DNA of 64,000 nucleotides from Amycolatopsis sacchari. GTDB taxonomy: Bacteria; Actinomycetota; Actinomycetes; Mycobacteriales; Pseudonocardiaceae. Made by a program: the position numbers and the translations under genes. Numbering within the stretch: the first letter of the stretch is position 1; each line of letters opens with the position of its first letter. The notes under the pieces are model-generated. The model worked only from the letters and a program-made list of their open reading frames with translations. It had not been told where the DNA came from and searched no databases. The stretch lies in the NCBI RefSeq assembly GCF_900114035.1, contig NZ_FORP01000012.1, positions 124,001 through 188,000 on the forward strand, in the 5' to 3' direction. Positions 18,577 to 29,333 of this stretch are shown piece by piece.

Positions 18577-19923
18577 ATGACGAAGGCAGCATCGGCGGCG
18601 GCGAAGGACCTCGCCGCTGCCGGAGTCGCCGGGGTGCACCTCGCCTGGGCCGACAACAACGGCATCCCCCGGTCCCGGATCGTGCCGATCACGGGTCTGG
18701 CCGACGCCGCCGTCCGCGGGGTCGGGGCCACCACGCTGTTCGCCGTCTTCGACAGCCACGACGCGATCACCTACGCCCACCCCGCGCTGTCCACGCCCTC
18801 CGGGGACATCCGGCTCGTGCCGGTGGTCGAGCGGCTGCGCCGCCTCGCCGGGCAGCGCGCGCTCGCGTGGGCGCCGGTCCGGCAGGTCGCCGCCGACGGC
18901 TCGCCGTGGCCGTACTGCCAGCGCAGCCTGCTGGAACGGCACGTCGCGGCCGCCGCGAAGGAGGGCTACGAGCTGCGCGCGGGCTACGAGCTGGAGTTCG
19001 CCGTCGCGCCGCTCGGCAGCACGGACGTCGCTTCCGCGCCCGGTCACCACGGCCCCGCCTACAGCCCGCACGCCCTCGTCGAACTCGACGGTTTCGTCGC
19101 CGCGCTGCTGCGGGACTTCGAGGCCAACGGGCTGGGCATCGGCCAGCTGCACGCCGAGTACGGGCTGGCGCAGGTGGAGCTGTCGCTCACCGCCACGGAC
19201 CCGGTCTCGGCAGCCGACGACCAGCTGCTGGCCCGCCAGACCATCCACGCCGCCGCACACGCCCAGGGGCTGCGGGTCAGCTTCGCGCCGATGGTCAGCC
19301 TCGCCGCCGCGGGCAACGGCTGGCACCTGCACACGTCGTTGTGGCGCAAGGGCCGCAACCTGCTGTCCGGGCGCCCGGACGGCGAAGGCGCCGGCTACGT
19401 CGCGGGCCTGCTCCGCGACCTGCCCGCGCTGACCGCGATCACCGCGCCCAGCGTTCCGTCGACGATGCGCTTGCGTCCCGGCTACTTCTCGAGCGCGTAC
19501 TGCTTCTGGGGAGTGGAGAACCGGGAGGCGCCGCTGCGGTTCGTGCCTGGTACGGACCTGCTGGGGCCGGGGCACGCGAACGTCGAGCTCAAGCCGTCCG
19601 ACGCCTCGGCGAACCCGTACCTGGCGCTGTCGGCCGTGCTCGCCGCGGGGCTCGCGGGCGTGCGTGACAACCTGAGCCTGCCCGAGCCGGTCGCGGAGGA
19701 TCCCGGCACCTGGACCGAGGAACGCCGCAGTGAGGCCGGAATCGCCCGCCTGCCAAGCACTCCAGCGGCGCAGGACGCGGCGTTGCTGGCGTCCCAACGG
19801 GTATCGGACGCGCTTGGCGAGGAGGTGCTCGGCGCCTTCCGCGCGTGCCGCGCCTCCGACGCCCGGTGGGCGGTCGACCACACGGACGAGGAGATCGTCG
19901 CGGCCCACCTCTGGCGGTACTGA
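18577..19923 (+). CDS. Glutamine-synthetase-family ligase (GlnA-like, not canonical GlnA1)
   Basis: 448-residue glutamine synthetase homologue. The catalytic domain shows YELEFAVAP with the metal-binding ExE, EYGLAQVELSLTATDP, GNGWHLHTSLW in place of the canonical GSGMHVH loop, RFVPGTDLLGPGHANVELKPSDASANPYLALSAVLAAG near the C-terminus, and a DEE-containing end. The N-terminal beta-grasp part is compact. Such divergent members often ligate glutamate to amines such as polyamines or ethanolamine instead of ammonia; this is family knowledge, not shown here. No adenylylation-type tyrosine loop was recognised. The next gene starts at the very next base, so the two are translationally coupled. Confidence 0.85.
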   Translation: MTKAASAAAKDLAAAGVAGVHLAWADNNGIPRSRIVPITGLADAAVRGVGATTLFAVFDSHDAITYAHPALSTPSGDIRLVPVVERLRRLAGQRALAWAPVRQVAADGSPWPYCQRSLLERHVAAAAKEGYELRAGYELEFAVAPLGSTDVASAPGHHGPAYSPHALVELDGFVAALLRDFEANGLGIGQLHAEYGLAQVELSLTATDPVSAADDQLLARQTIHAAAHAQGLRVSFAPMVSLAAAGNGWHLHTSLWRKGRNLLSGRPDGEGAGYVAGLLRDLPALTAITAPSVPSTMRLRPGYFSSAYCFWGVENREAPLRFVPGTDLLGPGHANVELKPSDASANPYLALSAVLAAGLAGVRDNLSLPEPVAEDPGTWTEERRSEAGIARLPSTPAAQDAALLASQRVSDALGEEVLGAFRACRASDARWAVDHTDEEIVAAHLWRY

Positions 19924-20685
19924 GTGCGGTGGTTTCCCGGAGCACGTGAGCTGGTGGCACAGGCCCGCGCCGAGATGCCGCAGAAGAACGAGCTGTGTGG
20001 CGCGTTCGTGACCGTGGTTTCCTTGCGTGCCAACGGAATCGCGGTGCGGGACCAGGACGAGGCCGCGCTGGCTGCGGGGGTCCGGCTGTCCGCGGACGGC
20101 GAACCGACCTGGCCGCCGGGGGAGAAAAGCCGCGACGACTACCGAGTCCCCTTGCCCCGCGCGGAAAACCCGGCGGAATCGGGGGCGACACCGACGGGAG
20201 TCGCGCGGGCCGTGGAAGCGCTTTCCGGTGGGCGGCTCCAGGCCGTGCCCGCGAGCGGTGACTGGACGGACGAGGCGCTGGGCGCGTTGCTCGCCGGGAT
20301 CCACGACCTCCCGCGCGTCGCGACTGTGGCCAATGTGGACACCGGTGAGTTCGCCGCGCACGACACCCCTTCGCGAGCCTTGCTGGACTACGTCGAAGGT
20401 GGGTTGCCGCCGCTGTGGTCTTCACGCTGGCGCGTGGGGCATTTCGTGCTGCTGGCCGGGACGCTGAGCGGCCCCGGCGGCACGGTGGTGTCCGTTGTGG
20501 ACACCTACCCCTCGCTGGGCGACCAGGGGGTGCACGGCCAGCCGCTCGACCGGCTCGTGCTCGCCCTGCGCCGCGAACGGCTGCCCACGCCGGGCGGCCT
20601 CCTGCTCGTCGTCCCCGCCGAGGAGCGGGAGGCAGCCGCGGCGCTGGTCAGGAACGCGGGGCTGACGACGGATCTGTGGGCGTAG
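19924..20685 (+). CDS. Uncharacterised protein (DUF6885-like), possible papain-like fold
   Basis: 253-residue protein directly abutting the glutamine-synthetase-like gene; its GTG begins at the base after that stop. I believe it belongs to DUF6885 but am not certain. Near the N-terminus MPQKNELCGAFVTVV has a cysteine followed by a helix. Later come RWRVGHFVLLAGTL and, after a turn, VVSVVDTYPSLGDQGVHGQP. The order Cys, His, Asp with these local contexts resembles C39/papain-like catalytic sites. No signal peptide is present, so it is cytoplasmic. Its last 38 bp overlap the convergent permease gene. A role acting on a gamma-glutamyl product is speculative. Confidence 0.6.
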   Translation: MRWFPGARELVAQARAEMPQKNELCGAFVTVVSLRANGIAVRDQDEAALAAGVRLSADGEPTWPPGEKSRDDYRVPLPRAENPAESGATPTGVARAVEALSGGRLQAVPASGDWTDEALGALLAGIHDLPRVATVANVDTGEFAAHDTPSRALLDYVEGGLPPLWSSRWRVGHFVLLAGTLSGPGGTVVSVVDTYPSLGDQGVHGQPLDRLVLALRRERLPTPGGLLLVVPAEEREAAAALVRNAGLTTDLWA

Positions 20686-22111
20686 CCAGCCGGGAGTGCC
20701 TGCGCCCGTAACCGAAGTAGATCGCCAGGCCGATGGCCAGCCACACCGCGAACCGGATCCACGTCATCACGTCGAGGTTCAGCATCAGGTAGAAGCACGC
20801 CAGCGCCGCCACGATCGGCAGGACGGGGGAGAGCGGCACGGTGAACGGCCGCTTGAGGTCCGGCCGCCGCCTGCGCAGCACCGGTACCGCGATCGCCACG
20901 ATGATCATCGCGGAGAGCGCGCCGATGCTCACCATGTCCGACAGCTCGGTGATCGGCACGAACGCGGCCAGCAGCGCGATCAGCACCGCGCCGCCGATCG
21001 TCATCCGGTGCGGGGTGCCCCAGCGCGGGTGCGCTGTGCCGAGCGCCTTGGGCAGCAGTCCGTCCCGCCCCATCGCGAAGCCGATGCGCCCGATCGTCAC
21101 CAGCTCGACCATCATCACCGACGTCAGCCCGGTGACCGCGCCGAGCGAGATCAACGCGCTGATCCAGTGCTGGCCCACGGAGTCGAACGCCGCGGCGAGC
21201 GGGGCGCCCGCGTCGATGTCGGTGAACGGCACCATGCCGGTGAGCACGATCGAGACACCGATGTAGAGCAGCGCGCAGATGCCGAGCGCGCCGAGGATGC
21301 CGACCCGCAGGTCCTTGCGCGGGTTGCGGGTTTCCTCGCCCAGGTTCGCCAGCGCCTCGAAACCGGTGTAGGCGAAGAACACGATCGCCGCCGCGCTGAT
21401 CACCCCGGCCAGGCCGTACACCGACTGCGACAGCCCGAGCCCGGCCTGCACGACCGGCTGGTGCAGCACGCTGCCACCGCCCTCGGCGGGGTGGGCGGGC
21501 GGGATGAACGGGGTCAGGTTCGAACCCTTGATGAAGAACACGCCCACGGCCAGGATCAGCACGCACACGGCGACCTTCACGATCACCAGCACGTTCGTCG
21601 CCAGCGCCGACTCGCGGATGCCGAGCACCGCGACCACGGTGAGCACCGCGATGATCACGACGGCGCCGATGTTGACCGTCGCGTCCTCGCCGAACCACTC
21701 CGGCGGCAACCCCATCAGGTTCGCCAGGTAACCCGACCAGCCACGCGAAACGACGGCCGCCCCCAGCGCGAACTCCAGCAGCAGGTCCCAGCCGATGATC
21801 CAGGCGAACACCTCGCCGAGCGTGGCGAACGCGTACGTGTAAGCGCTTCCCGCGGTCGGCACGCTCGAAGCGAGCTCGGCGTAGCACAGCGCCGCGAGCC
21901 CGGCCACGACCGCGCCGATCACGAACGACAGCGTGACCGCGGGACCCGCGTGCGTCTTGGCCTCGACACCCGCGAGGGTGAAGATGCCGGTGCCGATGAT
22001 GATGCCGACGCCGAAGCCCACCAGGTCACGGCCGCGGAGGCGCCGTTTCAGGTCGCCGGAGTCCTGCCTGGCCAGGATGTCGTCGACGTTCAGGGTGCGC
22101 GTGATGCCCAT
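20648..22111 (-). CDS. APC-family cationic amino acid permease-like transporter
   Basis: About 487-residue transporter related to YfnA/CAT-type amino-acid permeases. The N-terminal KRRLRGRDLVGFGVGIIIGTGIFTLAGVEA is diagnostic of this subgroup. Other family segments are AGLAALCYAELASSVPTAGSAYTYAF, AAAIVFFAYTGFEALANLGEETRNPRKDLRVGILGAL and MGRDGLLPKALGTAHPRWGTPHR. Twelve to fourteen helices are expected. The ATG at 22111 is chosen because protein alignment blocks begin there. It could bring in arginine, lysine or similar amino acids. It is convergent with the DUF6885-like gene and lies upstream of the sigA terminator. Confidence 0.9.
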   Translation of the reverse strand: MGITRTLNVDDILARQDSGDLKRRLRGRDLVGFGVGIIIGTGIFTLAGVEAKTHAGPAVTLSFVIGAVVAGLAALCYAELASSVPTAGSAYTYAFATLGEVFAWIIGWDLLLEFALGAAVVSRGWSGYLANLMGLPPEWFGEDATVNIGAVVIIAVLTVVAVLGIRESALATNVLVIVKVAVCVLILAVGVFFIKGSNLTPFIPPAHPAEGGGSVLHQPVVQAGLGLSQSVYGLAGVISAAAIVFFAYTGFEALANLGEETRNPRKDLRVGILGALGICALLYIGVSIVLTGMVPFTDIDAGAPLAAAFDSVGQHWISALISLGAVTGLTSVMMVELVTIGRIGFAMGRDGLLPKALGTAHPRWGTPHRMTIGGAVLIALLAAFVPITELSDMVSIGALSAMIIVAIAVPVLRRRRPDLKRPFTVPLSPVLPIVAALACFYLMLNLDVMTWIRFAVWLAIGLAIYFGYGRRHSRLATPTDPSSAPRS

Positions 22112-22166
22112 GCCGGAAACGTTAGAGAATCGCGCCCTGCCCCGCACAACAGCGGGAACTACGCGA

Positions 22167-22198
22167 GAGGGCCGCCACAGTTCCCCGTGGCGGCCCTC
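22167..22198 (-). terminator. sigA transcription terminator
   Basis: A perfect 12-bp stem (22167-22178 pairing with 22187-22198) with an 8-nt loop lies 17 nt beyond the sigA stop on the minus strand. It sits between sigA and the start of the next leftward gene. No U-run follows, as expected for high-GC actinobacteria. Confidence 0.75.
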
Positions 22199-22214
22199 CC
22201 GGAAAGTCCCGACG

Positions 22215-23612
<1,398 letters not shown>

Positions 23613-23800
23613 GTACGCCCTTTCGCAGCGGTCGATCACGGCGGGCCGAGCTGGGAGGGCCCGGCCGCCTCAGATTCGGGGAACGTCCCGCGGCCTGCGG
23701 TTTTGTCCTCCGCGACCGTGGGCCGTGTTCCATTGTAACGACGACAGGCGCGCGTGTTGCGGCCGATCTTCCAACGACGGGAGCCGCGGGGGCGCTCAGG

Positions 23801-24562
23801 TCAGTGTTCGATGCCCTCGACGGCGGCCGCCGCTGCCCCCACGATACCCGCGTTGTTCTGCAGAGATGCGACGATGACCTTGGTCCTGTTCTCGAGCAGC
23901 GGGACCCATTTCTCGGATTTCTTGCTCACCCCGCCGCCGACGATGAACAGGTCCGGCCAGATGAGGTTTTCGAGCACGGTCAGGTAACGGTTCACGCGCT
24001 TGGCCCACTGGTGGTAGGTCAGCCCCTCGTTGTCCTTGACCGAGGCCGCCGCCTTCTTCTCCGCGTCGTGCCCGTCGACCTCCAGGTGGCCGAACTCGGT
24101 GTTCGGCACGAGCTTGCCGTCCTGGAAGACGGCGCTGCCGATCCCGGTGCCGAAGGTGAGCAGCGTGGTGACGCCGTGCCGGGCGATCGGGTCGCCGAAG
24201 CGGATCTCGGCCATGCCGGCCGCGTCGGCGTCGTTGAGCATCGCGATGTCCTCGACGCGCCGGTCCAGCACGTCGGCGAACAACGCGTCCGCGTCCGTGC
24301 CGATCCACTTCGGGTCGATGTTCGCCGCGGTGTGGGCGACGCCCTTCTTGATCACCGCGGGCAGGGTGATGCCGACGGGCCCGTCCCAGGCGAAATGGCG
24401 GACGACCTTCGCCACCACCTCGGCGACCGCCTCCGGTGTCGCCGGGCGGGGCGTGTCGATCCGGAGGCGGTCGCCGATGAGCGCGCCCTTTTCCAGGTCG
24501 ACAAGGGCGCCCTTGATACCGCTGCCGCCGATGTCGATTCCGAAACCCCGGGTCGCCGTCAT
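23801..24562 (-). CDS. ppgK: Polyphosphate glucokinase
   Basis: 253-residue ROK-family kinase that phosphorylates glucose using inorganic polyphosphate or ATP. Visible are the N-terminal phosphate-binding [21 protein letters not shown], the substrate segment [16 protein letters not shown] with the catalytic aspartate, the second phosphate motif [14 protein letters not shown], and [17 protein letters not shown], which replaces the zinc-binding ROK signature in this subfamily. Actinobacterial PpgK is typically this length. It lies upstream-to-downstream after an intergenic gap of 188 bp from sigA and is divergent from the inositol monophosphatase-like gene 72 bp away. Confidence 0.93.
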   Translation of the reverse strand: MTATRGFGIDIGGSGIKGALVDLEKGALIGDRLRIDTPRPATPEAVAEVVAKVVRHFAWDGPVGITLPAVIKKGVAHTAANIDPKWIGTDADALFADVLDRRVEDIAMLNDADAAGMAEIRFGDPIARHGVTTLLTFGTGIGSAVFQDGKLVPNTEFGHLEVDGHDAEKKAAASVKDNEGLTYHQWAKRVNRYLTVLENLIWPDLFIVGGGVSKKSEKWVPLLENRTKVIVASLQNNAGIVGAAAAAVEGIEH

Positions 24563-24634
24563 TGGCGCCGTCCCTTCCTTCTCGATTCAGAAGCCTGTCT
24601 CGGGAACTCTAACCGGGTGTGGTCACATGGTGGT

Positions 24635-25453
24635 GTGGCAGCCTTCGACTCCGATCCCGAAGACCTGAAGAACACCGCTGTCCAGGTGGCGCGCGAGGCG
24701 GCCGACCTGGTGCGCCGTGCCCGTGAAGCCATGTTGGCAGGCGAGGCCGTGCAGGTCGATACCAAGTCCACCGACACCGACGTGGTGACCGCCGTCGACC
24801 GCGCCTCGGAGCGGCTCGTCCGGGAGAGGCTCGCCGAGCTGCGGCCCGGCGACGGCGTGCTCGGCGAGGAGGAGGGCGGTGCCGCGGGGGACGGCGTCAC
24901 GTGGGTCGTCGACCCCATCGACGGCACCGTGAACTTCCTGTACGGGCTGCCTGGCTTCGCCGTTTCCGTCGCCGCGCAGATCGGCGGCGTGTCGGTGGCG
25001 GGTGCCGTCGTGGAGCCGGTGGACGGCCGCTGCTGGACGGCCGTGCGGGGCGGCGGTGCGTGGCTGGACGGCAGGCGGCTGCACGTGTCGTCGCCGCAAC
25101 GGCTGGATTTGACCCTGGTCGGCACGGGCTTCTCCTACGACGGCGAGCGCCGCGGCCGCCAGGCGAAGGTGGTCGGGCAGCTGGTTTCGCGGGTGCGGGA
25201 CATCCGCCGCGCGGGTGCGGCGTCACTGGACCTGTGCGCGGTCGCGGCCGGCTGGCTGGACGCCTACGTCGAGCACGGCCTCAAGCGGTGGGACTGGGCC
25301 GCGGGAGCGCTCATCGCCGAGGAGGCGGGCGCGGTGGTGTCCCTGCCGGGGGAGGACCGGGAGCTGGGCGCCGACGCCACCTACGCGGCGTCACCGGCCA
25401 TCGCGGACCCGCTGCGGAAGACGCTGCTGGAGTGCGGGATCCAGGAGGTCTGA
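24635..25453 (+). CDS. suhB: Inositol monophosphatase-family phosphatase (SuhB-like)
   Basis: 272-residue Mg2+-dependent, Li+-sensitive-type phosphatase. Motifs include [22 protein letters not shown] with metal-binding acids, the signature [24 protein letters not shown], and the C-terminal [21 protein letters not shown]. The substrate may be inositol phosphate, fructose-1,6-bisphosphate or a related compound. The GTG at 24635 or the GTG 18 bp upstream could be used; neither has an obvious ribosome site, so leaderless translation is possible. It is divergent from ppgK and convergent with cei, with only 2 bp between stops. The same arrangement occurs around mycobacterial suhB (from memory). Confidence 0.9.
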   Translation: MAAFDSDPEDLKNTAVQVAREAADLVRRAREAMLAGEAVQVDTKSTDTDVVTAVDRASERLVRERLAELRPGDGVLGEEEGGAAGDGVTWVVDPIDGTVNFLYGLPGFAVSVAAQIGGVSVAGAVVEPVDGRCWTAVRGGGAWLDGRRLHVSSPQRLDLTLVGTGFSYDGERRGRQAKVVGQLVSRVRDIRRAGAASLDLCAVAAGWLDAYVEHGLKRWDWAAGALIAEEAGAVVSLPGEDRELGADATYAASPAIADPLRKTLLECGIQEV

Positions 25454-25455
25454 CC

Positions 25456-26133
25456 TCAGCAGGTCACGTTGCGGGCGGCTTCGAGCAGCCCCTTGTCGAG
25501 CACCGGCCCGGTGCCGGCGGACTGCTCGTTGCCCCCGTCGGGGTGCTCGGCCGACCACGTCCGCAGCTGCTGCAGCACCTGCCGCGCCTGCTGGGTCGGC
25601 CGCACATCGCCGAACGTGCTGCCGACGGACAGGTCCACCGACGCGTCCGCGCGGGTGTCCTTGACCAGCTCCAGGCACGGCACGACGAGGCTCAGCGTCC
25701 GGGCGGCCGAACGGCCGTTGTCCCCGAAGCGCAGCTGCCCGTGGCACTTGGCCTCGGTGTCGGGGTAGGACGGGTCGTTGTCCGGGGCGGCGATCTGGGT
25801 GAAGCCGAGCTCGCGCAGGCTCTCGGTCGTGATCGCCCCCTGGCCGCGGGCCTGGCTCGCGTTGAGCACCCGCACCGCGACCTTGTCCGGCGGCAGCGGG
25901 GTGGTGTCGTCGAGCGCGGAGTGGCTCAGCGTGGTGAAGGTGACCCCGTTGACGGGGACGGGCGCCGGCTCGCAGCGCAGCGCCGCGTCGATGTCGGCCT
26001 TGCTGGTCACCGCGCGGATCCAGACGACCGCCGCGATGAGCCCCATCACCGAGACGAAGATGACGATGGGCAGCGGACGGCGTTTGCGGTAGCCCGGTTT
26101 CCTGCGGTTGCCGAACCCGATCCCCGACGCCAC
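25456..26133 (-). CDS. cei: Envelope integrity protein Cei (LytR C-terminal domain)
   Basis: 225-residue single-pass membrane protein. A basic N-terminus (NRRKPGYRKRRPLP) precedes a helix of about 20 residues (IVIFVSVMGLIAAVVWIRAV), then an exported LytR_C-type domain starting VAVRVLNASQARGQGAITTESLRELGF. Several cysteines occur in the external part. Mycobacterial Cei (Rv2700) is required for cell-envelope integrity and virulence; the same neighbours sigA-ppgK-suhB support orthology. The GTG at 26133, preceded by AAGGG, gives a length near that of the mycobacterial protein, while the longer frame adds an unlikely tail. Confidence 0.87.
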   Translation of the reverse strand: MASGIGFGNRRKPGYRKRRPLPIVIFVSVMGLIAAVVWIRAVTSKADIDAALRCEPAPVPVNGVTFTTLSHSALDDTTPLPPDKVAVRVLNASQARGQGAITTESLRELGFTQIAAPDNDPSYPDTEAKCHGQLRFGDNGRSAARTLSLVVPCLELVKDTRADASVDLSVGSTFGDVRPTQQARQVLQQLRTWSAEHPDGGNEQSAGTGPVLDKGLLEAARNVTC

Positions 26134-26537
26134 CTGCCCGATCCCTTCCCCGAAAAAAATCCCCGACAGTCCCCCGCTATCAGGACCTTCGTTCCTGATC
26201 AGCGTAAGCGTTACAGTGCACCACGCCCGACACCTCCGTTCGAGTGGGTCCGGTCGCGCCCCGACCTGCACCTCTGGACCCTGGTGTTCCCCCTGTTGGG
26301 TGACGTCTCAAGTCCTTCGTCTAACACGTTGCGGGCCCGGGTACCTCGTGAGCTACCCTCTGCGGGCTCCGGCCGTAGCCAAGGGTCCCCCAACCACTCG
26401 CCGAAGAGAGACCTGCCTCACTACGGCGCCGGGCACAAACAGGGGCGCTGGAACGTTGTCCAGCGGCACGAAGGGCTCACGACGCGCATCGCGGGCCCCG
26501 GACTTGAGACACAAGCTGATCGCAGGGGTGAGGGACA
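26134..26537. other. Divergent intergenic region, no gene seen
   Basis: 404 bp between the divergent cei and DUF4193 starts. Frames present look like random GC-rich translation. A short CCCGAAAAAAATCCCC run at 26152-26167 is unusually A-rich for this genome and sits just upstream of cei, possibly part of its promoter. I can assign no further element. Confidence 0.5.
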
Positions 26538-26846
26538 ATGGCGACCGACTACGACGCTCCGCGCCGCAGCGAAGCCGACGAGCTGGCCGAAGACTCGTTG
26601 GAGGAGCTGAAGGCCCGGCGCAACGAGAACCAGTCCGGCGTCGTGGACGTCGACGAGGACGCGACCGCGGAGAACTTCGAGCTCCCCGGCGCGGACCTGT
26701 CCGGGCTTTCCGGTGAGGACCTGACCGTCAAGGTGGTGCCGAAGCAGGCCGACGAGTTCACCTGCTCGGTGTGCTTCCTGGTGCACCACCGCAGCAGGCT
26801 CGCCGAGGAGCACGACGGCCAGATGATCTGCCGCGACTGCGCCTGA
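26538..26846 (+). CDS. DUF4193 protein (putative zinc-binding)
   Basis: 102-residue member of the actinobacterial DUF4193 family. An acidic N-terminal half (DYDAPRRSEADELAEDSLEELKARRNE, DVDEDATAENFELPGADLSG) leads to a C-terminal pair of CxxC motifs: FTCSVCFLVHHRSRLA and MICRDCA, likely a single zinc ribbon. The family is nearly universal in actinobacteria beside cei/DUF3093, and its function is unknown. Transcribed alone between divergent cei and convergent DUF3093, with 17 bp between the latter stops. A GAGGG site precedes the ATG. Confidence 0.93.
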   Translation: MATDYDAPRRSEADELAEDSLEELKARRNENQSGVVDVDEDATAENFELPGADLSGLSGEDLTVKVVPKQADEFTCSVCFLVHHRSRLAEEHDGQMICRDCA

Positions 26847-26863
26847 CCGGGCGAGGTGGCCGG

Positions 26864-27361
26864 CTAGTGCCGGCGCAGTAGCTCGGCCACCTTCTCCGGC
26901 TTGCGCGAACTGAAGACCCAGTAGGGCGTGGGGTCGTCCGGGTCCGTCAGGTGCACCCGGACGATCGGTCCGATCCAGCCGCGGTGCACGACGAACGCCG
27001 CGGGGTCGAGTTCCGGGCCCATCGCCTTGCGCTTGCGGTCCTTGCCGATGACCTCGACCTCCCCGACGAAGCGCAGCGGCAGCCGCGCCTTGCCGACGAC
27101 GAGCTCCTCCCCGGTGATCTCCACCTTGGTCCGGCCCATCAGCAGCAGCCACGCCGCCATCAGCGGCACCAGCACCACGTACGGCAGCCACGCGCGCACC
27201 CCCGGGTACCCCATGTGGATCTCCGCGGCCAGCAGGCCGGCCGCGATCAGCGGCAACGGCCACCCCCACCACGACACGTACAGCCGCTCGGTGTGCCGCT
27301 TCCGGTCCGTTCCCGCGGCCCGCTCCACCCCGGCAGCGGCCGCGCCTGCGCTGTCACCCAC
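26864..27361 (-). CDS. DUF3093 membrane protein
   Basis: 165-residue actinobacterial DUF3093 protein. After a short cytoplasmic stretch, [27 protein letters not shown] and [24 protein letters not shown] form two transmembrane helices. A PH-like soluble domain follows, including [23 protein letters not shown] and [27 protein letters not shown]. The function is unknown. The GTG at 27361 faces the dut start 24 bp away, so both promoters overlap in a very small space. The convergent neighbour is DUF4193, as in mycobacteria. Confidence 0.88.
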   Translation of the reverse strand: MGDSAGAAAAGVERAAGTDRKRHTERLYVSWWGWPLPLIAAGLLAAEIHMGYPGVRAWLPYVVLVPLMAAWLLLMGRTKVEITGEELVVGKARLPLRFVGEVEVIGKDRKRKAMGPELDPAAFVVHRGWIGPIVRVHLTDPDDPTPYWVFSSRKPEKVAELLRRH

Positions 27362-27385
27362 GTGTCCAGGGTAGTCTCGCCGCCC

Positions 27386-27868
27386 GTGTCCACCGTGCAG
27401 GTCCTGCTTTCCCGGCTCGATCCGGATGTGCCACTGCCCCGCTACGCCCGTCCCGGCGACGCCGGGGCCGATCTCGTGACCACCGAGGACGTGGTCCTGC
27501 CCCCGGGCGAACGGGTGGTCGTGGGCACGGGCATCGCGATCGCGCTGCCCGAGGGGTACGCCGGGTTCGTGCACCCGCGTTCGGGGCTGGCCGCGCGCGT
27601 CGGCCTGTCCGTGGTCAACACGCCGGGCACCATCGACGCGGGCTACCGCGGCGAGATCCGGGTATGCCTGGTCAACCACGACCTCCGCGAGCCGGTCGAG
27701 CTCGCGAGGGGGGACCGGATCGCGCAGCTCGTGGTGCAGCGGGTGGAGACCGCGGAGTTCGTGGAGGTGCCCGAGCTGGCGCCGAGCGAACGCGGTGCGG
27801 GTGGTTACGGGTCGACCGGCGGTCATGCCACGCTGGAGGTCGGCACTGGGGAAGGAGCGAGGAAGTAG
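27386..27868 (+). CDS. dut: dUTP diphosphatase
   Basis: 160-residue trimeric dUTPase hydrolysing dUTP to dUMP and pyrophosphate, which protects DNA from uracil. All five motifs can be followed: [10 protein letters not shown] (I), [16 protein letters not shown] (II), [17 protein letters not shown] (III) with the catalytic aspartate, [13 protein letters not shown] (IV) and the C-terminal arm [12 protein letters not shown] (V). The GTG at 27386 is used because the protein's first strand ([18 protein letters not shown]) follows directly. Its stop overlaps the start of the DUF3710 gene by one base (TAGTG), so these two are co-transcribed. Confidence 0.96.
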   Translation: MSTVQVLLSRLDPDVPLPRYARPGDAGADLVTTEDVVLPPGERVVVGTGIAIALPEGYAGFVHPRSGLAARVGLSVVNTPGTIDAGYRGEIRVCLVNHDLREPVELARGDRIAQLVVQRVETAEFVEVPELAPSERGAGGYGSTGGHATLEVGTGEGARK

Positions 27869-28527
27869 TGGGCATTTTCGGACGCAAGCGGCGGACCCCG
27901 GACGAGGAGGAGCCGCGCGGCAGGCACGCCGCGGCCGAGCCGGAGGACCTCGAAGAGGACTACGAGGAGCCGCAGCCGGTCGTCACCGACGGGCCGTTCG
28001 ACATCGCCGACGCCCCCGAGGACGAGGTGCCCAGGATCGACCTGGGTTCGGTGCGGGTGCCCGTGCCGGACGGCGCGCAGGTCCAGGTGGAGATGGACCC
28101 CGCGGCGGGCGGGGTGCGCGCGGTGCACGTGGTCACCCCGCAGGGGCAGATCACGGTCAGCGGTTACGCGGCGCCGCGTTCCGGCGGCCTCTGGGAGGAG
28201 GTCGCCGCCGAGCTGTCCGAGCAGCTGCGCAAGGACGGCGCCAAGGTGACCTCCGGCCAGGGCGAGTGGGGGCTGGAGCTGTCCGCGGTGATCGGTGACG
28301 TGGCGCTGCGCTTCGTCGGGGTCGACGGGCCGCGCTGGATGCTGCGCGGCGTGATCGCGGGGCCGCAGTCGCTGGCCGCGGAGGCACCCGGGGTGCTGCG
28401 GGACATCGTCCGCGACACGATCGTGATCCGGGGCGACGCGCCCATGCCGGTGCGCTCGCCGCTGCCCATCACGCTGCCCGACGCCGTCGCCCAGCACATC
28501 GCGGAGCAGCAGCAGGCTCAGGCTTGA
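27868..28527 (+). CDS. DUF3710 protein
   Basis: 219-residue soluble actinobacterial DUF3710 protein. A basic start MGIFGRKRR, an acidic linker (residues 10-50), then the conserved core GPFDIADAPEDEVPRIDLGSVRVPVPDGAQVQVEMD and FVGVDGPRWMLRGVIAGPQS. Its GTG overlaps the dut stop, indicating coupling. The C-terminus ends in a Gln/Ala-rich tail. No enzymatic motif is evident and the function is unknown. The same dut-DUF3710 pair occurs in mycobacteria (from memory, Rv2697c-Rv2696c). Its last 10 bp overlap the convergent hydrolase gene. Confidence 0.92.
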   Translation: MGIFGRKRRTPDEEEPRGRHAAAEPEDLEEDYEEPQPVVTDGPFDIADAPEDEVPRIDLGSVRVPVPDGAQVQVEMDPAAGGVRAVHVVTPQGQITVSGYAAPRSGGLWEEVAAELSEQLRKDGAKVTSGQGEWGLELSAVIGDVALRFVGVDGPRWMLRGVIAGPQSLAAEAPGVLRDIVRDTIVIRGDAPMPVRSPLPITLPDAVAQHIAEQQQAQA

Positions 28528-29207
28528 CGCCAGGCTTCGACCACCGCACGCCCTACCGACCCGGGGTCGGCGCCCAGTTCACTGAGCGTCGTCTCGCGCA
28601 GGACCGCGCGGGGCAGGGCGGCGGCCCATTCTCGCGCGACGCCCAACGGGTGCACGGGATCGTCCGTGCACGCGACGATCCCCGCCGGCACCTCGAGCGT
28701 GCGGAGTTCCTCGAGGGTCGGCGCGGGGTGGCTCGCGGCGACGCGTAGTCCTGCCGCGAGGCCGTCCCCGTGCCGCCGCCAGGCCCTGGTCAGCTCGTCG
28801 GCGAGCCAGGGCGCCACGCCCGCGATGGACAGCGACAGCGCTTTCTCGAGCCCTTCGGCGTCCACGAGGTCCGCGGACGCCCGCGCGGCGAGCGACGCCG
28901 GTGCGTCGCCCGGTTGGCCGTGCCAGGCGGGCAGGGCGAGCAGCAACCCGGCACAGCGACCGGGGTTGCGCACGGCCCATTCCGCGGCCAGGTGGGCCCC
29001 GAAGGAGATGCCGCCCACGAGCAGTGGACCGCTCTCGGCGAGCGCGTCCAGCAGGGTGAGGAAACCCACGGCGAGACGATCACCGGCCGGTGGTCGCGGG
29101 GTGGCCGCTTCGATCCCCGCAGCAGCCAGCGGACCTGCGAAAACGGCTCGGACGAAGATCTCGTCCGAGCCCGTCCCCGGCAGCAGCACGGCACGCGTCA
29201 CCGGCAT
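28518..29207 (-). CDS. Alpha/beta-hydrolase family protein
   Basis: 229-residue alpha/beta hydrolase. The nucleophile elbow is GGISFGAHLAAEW with serine near residue 85; the oxyanion region LLPGTGSDEIF is near the start. An acid in GIVACTDDPVHPLG near residue 185 and its adjacent histidine look like the rest of the triad. No signal peptide is present, so it is cytoplasmic. Length and position match the hydrolase found at this place in mycobacteria. Start at the ATG at 29207 begins exactly before the first strand; a longer frame adds 10 residues. Substrate unknown. Confidence 0.85.
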   Translation of the reverse strand: MPVTRAVLLPGTGSDEIFVRAVFAGPLAAAGIEAATPRPPAGDRLAVGFLTLLDALAESGPLLVGGISFGAHLAAEWAVRNPGRCAGLLLALPAWHGQPGDAPASLAARASADLVDAEGLEKALSLSIAGVAPWLADELTRAWRRHGDGLAAGLRVAASHPAPTLEELRTLEVPAGIVACTDDPVHPLGVAREWAAALPRAVLRETTLSELGADPGSVGRAVVEAWRQA

Positions 29208-29333
29208 AGCGGACGTCACGTTGCGATCTTGCGGCAAACGGGCTTCCCTTGCGTGGAACGAAGAGGACGACGTTACCGTTTACCACGTACGGGCCGAACA
29301 AGTCGGGGGCCCCGAGCAACAGGAGAACCGCCT

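Noticed and set aside
21500..21530. GGTTCGAACCC string resembling a tRNA T-loop
   Set aside because: It lies inside the permease coding sequence and no acceptor or anticodon stems can be drawn around it.
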